From the NCBI RefSeq assembly GCF_000372725.1, contig NW_005198391.1:486875-550874 (forward strand): a DNA stretch of 64,000 bases. The letters run 5' to 3'. Position numbers and translations under genes: made by a program. Under the pieces are notes generated by a model. It did not search any database. It saw nothing but the letters and a program-made list of their open reading frames with translations, and had not been told where the DNA came from. Every line of letters begins with the position of its first letter. Positions within the stretch are counted from its first letter, which is position 1. Positions 51,109 to 61,401 of this stretch are shown here, piece by piece. The DNA comes from Emiliania huxleyi CCMP1516. Its lineage: Eukaryota > Haptophyta > Isochrysidales > Noelaerhabdaceae.

Positions 51109-52700
51109 ATGTCTCTCGCTGTCTTCACCTCGCCGTCGACGCCCGAGCGCGGCGCTCGGATGGACGAGTGGCTAGGCGCGGGCGGCAGCGGCTGGTGCCA
51201 CGTGCGGCTGCCTCCGATTCACCCGGAATCATTTGACGTCGAGGTGCGCCCGATCTCACACAGCCGCCCCGACCGACTGCGCACTGCTCTACCCATCCTC
51301 ACACCCACCATCGGCCGCACGCGCAGTGGAACGACGCCGCCGAGGGCCGGCTTGCGCCGGTGCGCGTGCTCAACCGGACCTCTCGTGCGCGGCTGATCAC
51401 GATGCAGCCGCCGTGGGGGCGGCTCGACCGCGACGCAGAGGGAGGCATCGGCTCGGCGCACAAGGTGGCGTGCACGATGTACCACGTGCTCGCACTCGAG
51501 TGCTTTGCCGCGCGCTGCCACCCCTGCGTGGCACACGCCCGCTTCGCAGCCGTCTTCGAGGACGACGCCGTGTTTGTGCCCGGCACGTCGCCCGGCACTG
51601 CGGCGGGCTTTCCCGCGCTCGCCGCCGCCGCCGCCGCCGCTGCCTTTGACGCGCACGGCGTGAACAAGCTGCACCTCGCCGTCCAAAAGGTCAAGGCCGA
51701 GGGGCGCAACGGTGCCGCCACCTAGAACACCTCGCCCGGCGCACACGACACCGGGCGGCCACTCCTCGCCGGCCCGCGCTTCGACCGCCCCATCTTCCTG
51801 CGCGCCCCTCGCGGCACGCAGGCTCGCCCAACGCGTGCACGCGGCTGCTCGAGACGACGAGCTTCGCGGGCGGCGCGCGGCTGCTCCGCTGCCCGAAGTT
51901 CTCCGACTCGCACGCGTATGTCATCGAGCACTCGCAGGCGGTGCGGGTGGTGACGGCGTACCGCCTGCTGCTCGAGCGGGACGGGAGGGCCTCAGGCGAG
52001 ACTTATTTGAGGCGAGAGAGGCCTATGGAGAGGGCCTCGCGCGACACCCCCTCCCCCCTCGACTCCCCCCAGAGGAGGTCATGGCCCCGAGGGATGGCGC
52101 GAGAGATGGCCATGACCATCGGCCGTGACTGCAGATCGCCAGCAGTCCATCACCAGTCCCAGTCCCGTGACGGCCCCCTCACCCCTAGACCCTCCCTCCC
52201 CCTCCCTCCCCGCCCCTCAGGCGAGTGCGTCAACCCGTGGTACGGCGATGGCTGCGCGACCGACCCAGGCGCCGCCGGGCATGCGCACGCGGGACGCGTC
52301 CGGACGTGTCGTTGACATGTCGCCTTGGCCCCCACAGGCGTCCTCGCCGCCTACTTCAAGCAGTGCGACCAGCTCAAAGGGTGCACACACCCGCCGCCCC
52401 CCCCCTCCGGCCACACAACGTCGGGCGGTGCGCCACAAGCACGCGGCACGACTGGTGTGTAGGCGCAGGCGGTCGAATGGCTCCTGTCGTGGCGCCCTGC
52501 TCGCCTCGGCTGGCGACACCTGGTCGCTGCGGCACGAGAAGAAGCAAAAGTACCGCGTTGGCCTCGCGTCCACCGGCACCAACGTGAACGTCTACCCGGC
52601 GATCGTCCGGCTGCGAGCGGCCGTTTCGAACGAGACATTTCTGGCGGAGGCGAGGCGCGCGGGCCATGCGCTCGCGGGCCGGGGCGCGAGGTCGCAGTGA
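51109..52700 (+). CDS. GT25-like glycosyltransferase, multi-exon
   Basis: Exon 1 (51109-51243, MSLAVFTSPSTPERGARMDE) joins exon 2 (from 51327, WNDAAEGRLAPVRVLNRTS) in phase 0 with GT-AG. Exon 2 has IGSAHKVACTMYHVLALE and FAAVFEDDAVFV, which match the conserved 'AC..SH' and 'EDD' blocks of LPS/collagen-type GT25 enzymes. A third exon near 51.81-51.99 kb (SPNACTRLLETTSFAGGARL, then SDSHAYVIEHSQAV) corresponds to the later 'thaYvis..gA' block. Two mini-exons (ECVNPWYGDGC; LAAYFKQCDQL) and a last exon ending at 52700 (GDTWSLRHEKKQKYRV) complete it. Donors of exons 2 and 3 are not fixed. Sugar and acceptor unknown. Confidence 0.5.
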
Positions 52701-53004
52701 TGTTTTGATATCCTCCTTGCTGTGTGGTCGTGTGACTCGTATGTCATTGGAGGTCTCTCGGTCTCGCGTCTCTCGGGTCTCGGGAGGGCGGAGGGCAGGG
52801 CGAATCCGCAAGACTGCATGAGTTCGCGTGCAAGCTGCAAGCCTACACGGCCACCGGCCTTGCGTGCGTATGGACTTGGGAGGAGCCCAACTCCATTTTC
52901 CCCCCGTACGCACCAACCTCCTGGGCAGTACACTCTCCCGCAGCAGCAGACACCGTCTGTCGGTAATAATAATAGCACCTTCCATCCCTTTCCACGGACC
53001 CCCC

Positions 53005-53529
53005 TCACCACCCGCACCCCACGCTCGCCGACGCGACGGCAAGCACCACAGGACAGGCCACGATCGCCGCCACCTTGAATCGCGGCACATCGATCACGTG
53101 GTGCCTCCGGTGAGCGGCCAGGAATTCACCGTGGAGGTGGGCCTCATCGGGCGGTGCAGGTGGGCCCGCGAAGCGCGCTCGCTTGAGCTGGAGGTCGATG
53201 CTCTGGTGCTCTGCGTTTTCATCCTCGAACGTCGGCGGTAGTCTGCGCCTCAGTGCAGCGGCTCGGTCAGCAGCGAGCCGGCGGACCAATCGGCGATAGC
53301 GCTGCTCATGCTGCAGGATCTCAATGGGAGTTGCTGGCCGAATCTGGGCGGCCCACGCGCAGGTGGGAACAGGCCCCGCGCTCTCGTCCGCCTTGTCGTC
53401 CTCTTCTTCGAACCGGAAGATGGTGTGGGCGGACATGAGTACTGGCACCTCGGCCGCACCCCGGCCGCACCTCGAGTGCTCAACGACCTGGGGAGCGACC
53501 TCTGAGAGGTCTGAGAGGATGTGGTACAC
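53005..53529 (-). CDS. Hypothetical protein
   Basis: 174 residues on the minus strand with a coherent charged composition (IFRFEEEDDKADE, PIEILQHEQRYRRLVRRLAA). A C-terminal hydrophobic stretch (VAAIVACPVVLAVASASV) may be a membrane anchor. No family recognised. The ggccgcacc repeat at its 5' part is also present in the GT4 intron. It could be an exon of a larger gene. Confidence 0.3.
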   Translation of the reverse strand: MYHILSDLSEVAPQVVEHSRCGRGAAEVPVLMSAHTIFRFEEEDDKADESAGPVPTCAWAAQIRPATPIEILQHEQRYRRLVRRLAADRAAALRRRLPPTFEDENAEHQSIDLQLKRARFAGPPAPPDEAHLHGEFLAAHRRHHVIDVPRFKVAAIVACPVVLAVASASVGCGW

Positions 53530-54149
53530 AGATAGCCGTAGTAGGAGCAGTCAGCAGAGGGAGGGAGGGAGAGGTGTGCTCAGAGGGTGGCAGTCCTTCT
53601 CGATACAGGCGCTGGACGATTGCTGTAAACGACACACCGGGAGGGCGACGGTGATGACTTGGCGGACATGCGCACATGTTGTAGTAGCTAGCTGCAGCCT
53701 AGCAAGCACCCACACCCCTGTAGCTGGTGTAAGTGTACCCACCCCCTGTATGTACGACTTCTCTGTCTCTCGAGTGCATGGCGGGCGAGAAGCGAGCAAG
53801 AGGCCACCGGCGGCCTCGGCTCAGCGCAATGAACGGCGGCCATCGCGGCCGTTGGCGACGGCGTTGGTCGGCGCAACGGTCCCGGGTAGTGGGCCGCCAG
53901 CCTCGCCCTCGTGTGACGCCGGCTTCCTCCTCTGCCCATAGCGATCCTGCTCGAGTCGTTCCTATTCGCAGCAGGTGGGGGCGTGTCAGCGCCGACTCAT
54001 CCGAGGGGTGGACTGATGCCCCCCATAGAGCACGCACCATGACAAACGCGGAGAAGGTTACATGGCCCGAGTCCCCTGAGGTCGAGAGTGGGGCCTGTGG
54101 TGGGCACTCCAATGGGACGATGGTGGTGAGGTGAGTGAGGGCGTGGCGG
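53530..54149. other. Region without a supported gene
   Basis: Open frames exist on both strands but conflict and show no domain. It may contain 3' exons or UTR of the polytopic membrane gene to the right. Confidence 0.35.
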
Positions 54150-57100
54150 CGCACAGCACTCGTAGCCATCCGGTAGCTGGTTGCACGCGGGGTAGAAGAA
54201 GCTCTGAGTCGCAAAGAGAAGGAGCAGGATCAACTGCGCCGCCGCGAGGGGGGCGCGATCAGCAAGAGCCAGCCAATGGTCTTCCCTCGCAGAGTGGGGC
54301 ATTCGTCACCCGAAAGTAGGCCTTGATGAGGCCCGTCGACAGGTACCACATCTCAATCACAAAAAGCGCCGGCCCGCTGCTACACCGCTGGCACAGCGGC
54401 GTGATGAGCGGCGCGACAAAGAGCAAGTAGAACGCCAGTGCTGCAAGCGCGCTGCAAAAGGAACGCCGCAGCGTGGCGGCCCACGGCCAATCGTACCAAA
54501 GACACGCGAAGCCAACCCCATTCATCGTGCCAAAGCCACACATCAGCATTAGGCCGAAGAAGTTGTACGCCACGATGGACGAGACGAGACGCACCGCGTC
54601 GGGGCGGAATAGCGGGAAGCGCAGCTGCGCCGGGCTCGCGCGGTCAAAGAACTCGTACAAGCTGGCGTACGTGCGGAAGGTGTCGATGACGCCGTGCAGG
54701 GTGAGCCCCACCCCAAATATGGCGCCTGTGGCGAGGCCGTACGACGCACTGGACAGGGTCGGCTTGACGAGGCTCTTGAACGCGGGCAGGAATGTCTGCA
54801 CGATCCACTCGAGATGCTGCACGGCCGCCCTGCAGAGAAGAAGAGGCGCGCGATTGAGCGATACGTGGAGTCTGAGGGGAGAGTGTAGATGGGCTGGCTC
54901 ACTGGCAACCGATGATGAGACCGCCGCCACGTGCGTCAAGGCCGGCTTGCAGTTCTTCCCTCAAAGCCTCGGCGCCTGTAAGAAAAGGGGCCTCGCCGGT
55001 AGCGCCACGGTGTCGCATGGCCCTTGGAATGTGCGGGCGCGCGGAGACCTTCAGCGAGCTGCTCGGCCATGCTTTCGGCATGGTTAACCGGCCCACGCAA
55101 CACGACAGTCGCGACGACGACGTTGAGTAGTATCGCGATTGCCGCGGCTACGAGCAGCATGACCGGGAGCTCCATCTCTTGCGGTATTCCGATGAGGCGC
55201 GCGGCAAAGCGACGCACAACCTCGGCCCCCGATTTGACCCTCTTGGTCAGGCGGCGCCAGCGCGACTCCCTGCTGCTGGAGGAAGCGTTGCAGAGCGCGC
55301 TGCAAACCGTGGCGACAAAGCTAAAGACATAGAGGACGAACATCGCCATGTAGGCCAGGCGCACGAGCGACGCCACACCCACAATTATGAGGTCGTATAT
55401 CTCCGCTTGCCCCACGGTCTTCGGGGCCAGATGCTCTCGCTGAACAGCCCTCATTTCTCGCCGGGTAGCCCTCTGCGTATGCACGTTGCGAGCAAAGGGG
55501 CTGGCCACAAAGACATCGAGGAGGCTCTTGTCGAGAGCGGCGACTGCGTACACGGTGACGCAGATGGAGATCAACAGCCAGCACGGGCCGGCGCCGCTCA
55601 CGTTTCCCAGCGAGAGGAGCCACACCATAAAGGCGTATCCGCCCCACATCAGCGGCTGCAGCACGAGCCGGCCGAGAAGTGGAGGGTCCTCGTCGTACCA
55701 CGAGTGCGAAAGTCCAAGCAGGCGCTGCGCCAGGAGGTCGTCGATTAGCGTTCGTGCCTGAGGCGGGGGTGGGCCGGCATGACACGGGGTGCATCATCTG
55801 ATCCTCCGTTTAGCGCTCCCACACCGGAAGCATCAGCGGGTCGATGTGGCACGGACCGCCGTCGCACTCGATGGCGAACGCAAACTCCATCGCCTATGGT
55901 CAAGCCATGCATCTGACGAACCGCGCGACGCCTGGTGGGGGGCACTTGCGCAAGCCTGTGTCATGGCCGTGAGCCCAACCAGCAGCGCAATAGCCCTCGA
56001 TCGCACGTGCTGGCCTCGGAAGTGCCCCGCTTCGCCGAGCACGTGCCACACGCCTCGCTCGGCACGGGCTTGCGCCTATGCGGTTCGCTTGGTGCACTGT
56101 TGTGCGACGTGAAGCTCGTCGCCTGCTGAGACGGCGTGAGCGACCCGCGGAAGGATGAAGGTCCGAGTTGGCCCAGCGTAGGGTGATGGAGGAGGGACAG
56201 AAACGGCCATCACCCGGGGTCGGACTTGCGTTGTCGCCACAGCAGCCACACCGCTCTTCTGCTTGGACAACGTTGCCCACGAAATCGCAGGGCCATCGTA
56301 CACAGAAATTTCTCGCGGCCGCTCCCACACGTCGTCCGCTCGCGAGCGAAAGCCGCGGATTGCCAGATCCAAAGGCATGCGCACAAGGGGGGCGTGTGGC
56401 GGCGCGAAGTACAGCGCCGGGTCCTCAGTGTGCATATTGCCTCGGGCCAGGAGCCGCTGGAATGGCTGTTCGGCCAGCGACCCGTCGCCGAAGTTGCCAC
56501 GCAGCATGATACCCGTGAAGTAGGGGCCCGCCCACCAGCGCTCTCGCCCAATGCTCCAGCCGAAACCGGCGACAAAGGCAAAGTAGACGAGCAGGTACAC
56601 GGAGAACATCAGGAAAAAGACGAGCGTGAAGCGGATACCGTCGCCGGTGTACATAGAGTGCACCGGCGGAGCTGGTGGAGGCGGTGGTTTGTTAGTGACG
56701 AGCACGGTGAAATTCCCAGCGAAATTCCCAGGACTTGATGCCTTGCCGGCCATGACCATGTCGACATACTCCTCGAGCTTCGCCACGATTTCTGGCGGGA
56801 GGTCGGGCGGGAGGGAAGAGGCGCCCGCTTTATCCGCGGATTTGAGACCGACTGCGTCTCCCAACCAAGAAAGATATTTTCGCAGCAGCAGGTTCTTTGT
56901 CATGGCGGTGGCCTGAGCACATGGCAATAGCGTGTCGATGCTGACTCAGTCTAGCGGTGTGAGAGCGCGCGCGGCAGCATGCCAAGTTTTCGGGCGTGAG
57001 TGCACCAGCCGTCAGCTCGTTGAGTGCGTTCAGCTCGTTGAGAGGGTTGATCGCGTTGAGAGGGTTCAGCGCATTGAGTGTGCTGACAGGATCGAGCTTG

Positions 57101-57501
57101 TTGCCGTCGAGCTCCCAGCCGGTGGCTCCGCGCATCAACAAGATCGGTGTTGCGGCTCCATGGCTCAGCCCATCTTGCACCAGCCAGTCGGCAAACTCTT
57201 TCACAGCGTCCTGAGCCTCGGTGCTATTCTCGTTGAAGTTGACCTCCAAGGAGAAATTTTCGAGCAGGCCGAGGCACGACCTGTAGTTCGTCGGCCCTGG
57301 CCACACTGCAAGGGATGGCGCAGCCCGTCCGTGTTCGTAAAGCACAATCGGCAGCACGAGGATGATGAGGGAGAGAAAGGTGGGAACGCACAGCCATTCG
57401 TAGCCTCGTTTGCGATCGCGGCGGCCGCTCTCGCGATCAGCGGCCGCCTCGTCACCCTCTGCAACAGCGCCGCCAGCGCGGACGGTCGACATACAGCACA
57501 T
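54150..57501 (-). CDS. Large polytopic membrane protein of unknown family
   Basis: A set of minus-strand coding blocks in order: 57501 to about 56.98 kb (one transmembrane helix, PTFLSLIILVLPIVL, then an ectodomain with LNxLNP repeats); about 56.94-56.15 kb (start of exon after gctcag; transmembrane FTLVFFLMFSVYLLVYFAFV); a mini-exon near 55.82-55.88 kb (FAIECDGGPCHIDPLMLP); about 55.77-54.98 kb (several helices including LQPLMWGGYAFMVWLLSL and ELPVMLLVAAAIAILLNVVV); about 54.87-54.31 kb (GVGLTLHGVIDTFRTYASLY, LMLMCGFGTMNGVGFACLW); and a last block with AAAQLILLLLFATQSFFYPA. At least eight helices are predicted. A channel, receptor or transporter is possible; no signature allows a choice. The 3' end and some junctions are uncertain. 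Confidence 0.5.
57002..57112. repeat. Short tandem repeat encoding LN-rich ectodomain repeats
   Basis: Repeats of the type gttgagngngttcag and gttgagagggtt lie in the first exon of the polytopic membrane gene. On the minus strand they encode about eight alternations of Leu-Asn-(Ala/Pro/Glu). Confidence 0.8.
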
Positions 57502-57661
57502 GCCGCCTTTTCTTTTTGTAAATTCCTTTTCCCTTCTACCGTACAGCGCGTCGTGCGTACAGCTACTGTGGCTCCCCCATCAGGGACGTAACTGCGGCCA
57601 GAAACTGTTCAGAAACAATCAGCGATGACCACTCTTGATGGCGATATCAGAGGCGAGACCC

Positions 57662-58742
57662 CCTAGAGGGCTGGGAGGGCCCCCTGCCTGTGTGTGCACA
57701 CCGCGGGTCCCCAAGGGTGAACCCGTGTTGCATGTCTGACTGTCACTGTGCGATTTCGGGGCCCGGGGTTGTGCGTTTATGTGAGCGCCATATGAGGTAT
57801 TTTCCTCTCATAACAAGGCTGTGACGGTGAACCTTCTTTTGTAGACCGCTAGGATTGAGAGCAGCCTCGCTCTCAATCCTAGAAGTCGAAGGATTGTGAG
57901 CAGCACTCCTCGCAATCGTAGCATCTCTGTACGATTGCTAGCACCTACGCTCGCAATCCTACATCTTCTAGGACTAAGTCTAAGAGCAGCTCCGCTCCCA
58001 AGGTGACTGGTGACCCTACGACTGCTACCAGCGCGCTCGCAATCCGAGCAAAGTCTAGGATGCGAGCAGCTTTGCTCACAATCCGAGCAACATGCCTCCG
58101 ATTGCGAGCAGTAGCGCTCGCAATCCTAGAACTTTCGCCGATTGCGAGCGACACCGCCCACAGTCCTACGACTTCTAGGATTGCGAGCGGGGGTCCCCTC
58201 GCAATCGGTGGGATCACTGTTTGGATTGTGAGGAGACCCTCCCGGCGCGCTCACTCACAAGCGCTCGCGGCTGGAGCGATTGGGAGTGCCCTCTGTGCGC
58301 ATGCTAGCAATCCTTGGATCTTGGGTACGATTGTGAGCGCCGCCGCTCATAGTCCTACAAGATGTAGGATTGCGAGCGCTACTGCTCGCAATCGGAGGCA
58401 TGTTGCTCGGATTGTGAGCATTGCTGCTCGCAACCTAGACTTTGCTCGGATTGCGAGCGCGCTGGTAGTAGTCGTAGGCGTCACCAGTCACCTTGGGAGC
58501 GGAGCTGCTCTTAGTCCTAGAAGATGTAGGATTGCGAGCGTAGGTGCTAGCAATCGTACAGAGATGCTACGATTACGAGGAGTGCTGCTGACAATCCTTC
58601 GACTTCTAGGATTGAGAGCGGGGCTTCTCTCAATCCTAGCGGTCTACAAAAGAATTCTTAAAATGCAAGCCTCTCTCACAGCACACTGGCACGACAAGGG
58701 CAGGTTCACCGGCTACCGGCTGTGACCTAGAGGGCTGGGAGG
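57662..58742. mobile_element. Roughly 1-kb element flanked by 17-bp direct repeats and containing a giant palindrome
   Basis: cctagagggctgggagg occurs at 57662-57678 and 58726-58742, bracketing the palindromic region. The direct repeats could be a long target-site duplication or the ends of the element. There is no transposase inside, and the longest frame through it is a by-product of the repeats. Confidence 0.45.
57835..58653. repeat. Imperfect palindrome of about 820 bp built from small hairpins
   Basis: The outer arms (57835 to about 58130 and about 58350 to 58653) are reverse complements with scattered mismatches and small indels, beginning tcttttgtagaccgctagga and ending with its complement. 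Each arm consists of about 25-45-bp units such as ggattgcgagc...gctcgcaatcc that are themselves inverted repeats, so a single strand could fold as one long stem or a chain of short hairpins. The central 200 bp contains unmatched hairpins of the same kind. Confidence 0.9.
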
Positions 58743-58797
58743 TGTGGTGAAAGCGGGCGGCCACAGCTCGCGGCGAGAGCTCGACTTGGCGCGTGCT

Positions 58798-59821
58798 ATG
58801 AGCTCTCCCACCGACTACTCCACGCTCGCGGTCTTTACGTACCGCTCAGCGATTCTGGCCCGCGCCGTTCCGCGGCAGCACATGCACCGTATCGCACACG
58901 CCGTAATCGGCGGACTGTTTGGCGACCACACCGACTCGATGTTTTCGCTGACTGTGACGGCTTCGGGCGCATTCTTGCTGGCAGACAGCGGGCTCGCTGC
59001 CCTGGCTAGCGAGCTGCCGCGCAGCGGCGATGACGAGGACACGTTCCGCTGCCTCTACCTGCACGAGTCGTCCGAGACGCGGCGTGGCTCGCAGATAGCT
59101 GGCACTCTCTCCGCGCTCTCGGCGCGTCTCGCGGCCGAGGCGATCCCGGTGCTCTCAATGACGACGCTGGGTCGGAACTTCCTCCTTGTCCGCGAGGGTG
59201 CCACCGAGCGGGCACTCGTCACTCTGCAGCGCACGCTCGACGAGCCGTCCTCTCTTCCCGCGATGCCGCCGCCGCCCGCAGACCGGATGGTGCTGACGGT
59301 GCTGCCGGCACCGGTCTGCATCTGCAGCCTCTCTCGGGACGAGCTCCCCGCTGCGGCGCACGCCCTCCTGTGGCTGTTTGCGCTGCAGCCGGCCGCCGGG
59401 CTGACGCACGTCTTCGAGATGGGCGGCGAGGCTCACCGTCCACCTCCGACAAAGGGTGTGCTCTTAGCTGCCGTGTGCGAGAGGCTGCCTCCTGCGCGAG
59501 TAGGTGTCGCTCATCTTCGAATCGCCTGCGCTGCACGCGCTCACCCAGGCGCACCCGGCGTCAGCGTCGGCGCTCCTCCATGCGGCAGGGCCGACCCTCG
59601 AGCGAGGCTGGCGCGCACTCTCCATCGTCGTCCCGTCGGGCGCCGCCGAGCCGGGACTGCTCTCCCGCGTGTGCCTGCCGCTCTCCGCCCTCCCAATGAT
59701 GAACGTGAGCACGGGCGATACGAACCTCGTCCTCGTGCCGGGCGACCGCCTCGACGCCGCCTGCGCTCTCCTCGCGCCCCACTTTGAGCTTCGCGTCGCT
59801 GAGGAGGGCGCCGCCCGCTGA
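58798..59821 (+). CDS. ACT-domain protein resembling CASTOR/GATS amino-acid sensors
   Basis: Exons 58798-59430 and 59504-59821 are joined in phase 0 across a 73-nt GC-AG intron (GAG|GCTCAC...TAG) to give 316 residues, close to the roughly 330 of animal CASTOR1. The product has two paired ACT-like halves: SMFSLTVTASGAFLLADSGL with AEAIPVLSMTTLGRNFLLV, and VSLIFESPALHAL with W-RALSIVVPSG and LPLSALPMMNVSTGDTNLVL. The 'S.L..A.I.....ST..T..ILV' pattern is the recognisable CASTOR/ACT_7 signature. In animals CASTOR1 binds arginine and releases inhibition of mTORC1 via GATOR2. Ligand and partners here are unknown; amino-acid sensing is inference. Confidence 0.6.
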
Positions 59822-60714
59822 GCATGCCGCTGAGGGGGGTGGTGGCACGAACAGCGGCGTTCAGTCGTACCTCTGATTATTCACAGAACTTTCAACACAC
59901 ACGTGTGTGATTTTTCACGGCCCGCGGCGCCATATCGTCAGCGACACGCGCCGCCTTGATGAGGATGTTGATATCTTGGAGAGAGCACTCTCTTTTAACT
60001 TTTTTGGAGTGCAGACTGCACTCTGCAGGTTGGTAACCTGACACCCAGGGCCTGGAGCTAAGCGAAGCGCACCCAGCGGGCCGGATGCTCGGGGACGGGC
60101 TACGAGCAAAAAAGCCCTAGCCCTAAGGGGATGCGCGTTCGAGGGGAATGGGCCGTCAAGAGTTACAAGTAAACACGGGTCTCGGCCCGAGGGTTTTGGT
60201 CAGGTTTTGGTTCTGCGCTTTGGGTGACCCCTAGCGGCGGAACGCCCCCTCTAGCTCTACTCGGAGCTCGATCGGTCACGCCGCCATCACCGCCGACGTC
60301 TCCCAGCTCCCAGGGAGACGATGGAGAGGGGGGACGACACTGCTTCAGCAGCGTGCACCTCGATCCTGGTACCGTGTTTGTTATGACCCCCCCCCCAATG
60401 AACACACCAGTGAGGGAGGGTGAGACGATCGAGGGGTCCCGTACCATGCGGAATCGGACCCTATCCAGTGCTCAAGTGCTCAAGCTAATAGACGATCGTA
60501 GCGGGATGTATGTATGTAGGAAGGTGAAGAACAGTCAGGCTCGGACTGGACACCAACGCGGTATGGGTGGACGCAAGACAGATGATGACGACACGCACGA
60601 GCGACACAGACACAAACAAGCTCACGAGAGCGGGAAGCGTAACCGACGTCGCGGGCACGTTGCAAGGAATTCGTCGACGTGCCCGAGAGGTGAAAGCTGC
60701 ACCACCGCCTGACA
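59822..60714. other. Intergenic region with dispersed repeat R4
   Basis: Contains an inverted short element (tttttcac/gtgtgtga surroundings near 59895), ordinary unique sequence and the second copy of R4. No gene supported. Confidence 0.45.
60422..60486 (+). repeat. Dispersed repeat R4, copy 2
   Basis: tgagacgatcgaggggtccc through agtgctcaagtgctcaagct matches 23487-23550. Confidence 0.8.
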
Positions 60715-61401
60715 ATGACCACCGAGGGCTCTCCACACCCGGCGCGCAAGCAGCCTGGCGCAAAGAGGAGCGGCGGCGTGGCGAGGCTCGAGAAGGACCG
60801 GTCGTACTTGTGCGAGTTACTGGACGGTGACGATGGCACGCCCATCTTTACGACAATGGATCAGCTCATTCGGCATGCGGAGTGGCAGGAGCATGCAGAC
60901 ATGGTTCAGCTCGCGCGGAAAGACGCTGACGCCGCCGAGGAGCGATCTGGGAAGCGTCCATCCCCGCGCATTTCGGACGGACAGCTCTCTCCTGCTGGGC
61001 TGAAGGTCAAGCCCGATGACTCCGCTGCTTCGTGGCAGCTCTGCTGCACGCCTTCTGTGCTCCAACTCTTCACAGCCAACAAGGAGTCGCTCATCGTGAT
61101 TCCCCGCTGCGCCATCACGCATATCGAAGTCAAGGATACGGACACGGTTGAGGACCTAAAGCTAAGCGTATTGTCTGAGGCAACCCTGATCCACCGCGTG
61201 CTCAATAGCCTAGCCAGCTGCATCTTCAAGCGGACCCCTTGCTACAGCAAAACCTGCTGCATGCCGCGCGTCCGACAGCAGAAGGTTCGGACGCAGCTCA
61301 AGTCGAGCGAGATCAAAGTCTACGCGGGCGGTGCAGAGGCGCGCACATTTTTCATCCTTGACCGGGACCTCGTTTGTTTGCACATGGATCCAGCGGCGTG
61401 A
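60715..61401 (+). CDS. Hypothetical protein
   Basis: 228 residues. The N-terminus is basic. The middle has a coherent mixed sequence (QLCCTPSVLQLFTANKESLI, RCAITHIEVKDTDTVEDLK), and a Cys-rich patch (TPCYSKTCCMP) lies near the end. The last 64 codons overlap a minus-strand frame with a transposon-type Cys cluster, so at most one of the two can be fully coding there. No family recognised. Confidence 0.3.
   Translation: MTTEGSPHPARKQPGAKRSGGVARLEKDRSYLCELLDGDDGTPIFTTMDQLIRHAEWQEHADMVQLARKDADAAEERSGKRPSPRISDGQLSPAGLKVKPDDSAASWQLCCTPSVLQLFTANKESLIVIPRCAITHIEVKDTDTVEDLKLSVLSEATLIHRVLNSLASCIFKRTPCYSKTCCMPRVRQQKVRTQLKSSEIKVYAGGAEARTFFILDRDLVCLHMDPAA

Noticed and set aside
57841-58647. CRISPR-like array of repeats and variable spacers in the hairpin region
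   Set aside because: Repeats are inverted, vary in length and sequence, spacing is irregular, and there are no cas genes; a eukaryotic fold-back structure fits better.
58003-58725. A 240-codon open frame through the palindrome
   Set aside because: Its residues (repeated ARNRR, IRA and LAI-like strings) are just the hairpin repeats translated. It is open because the repeat units lack stops in that frame, and no domain is visible.
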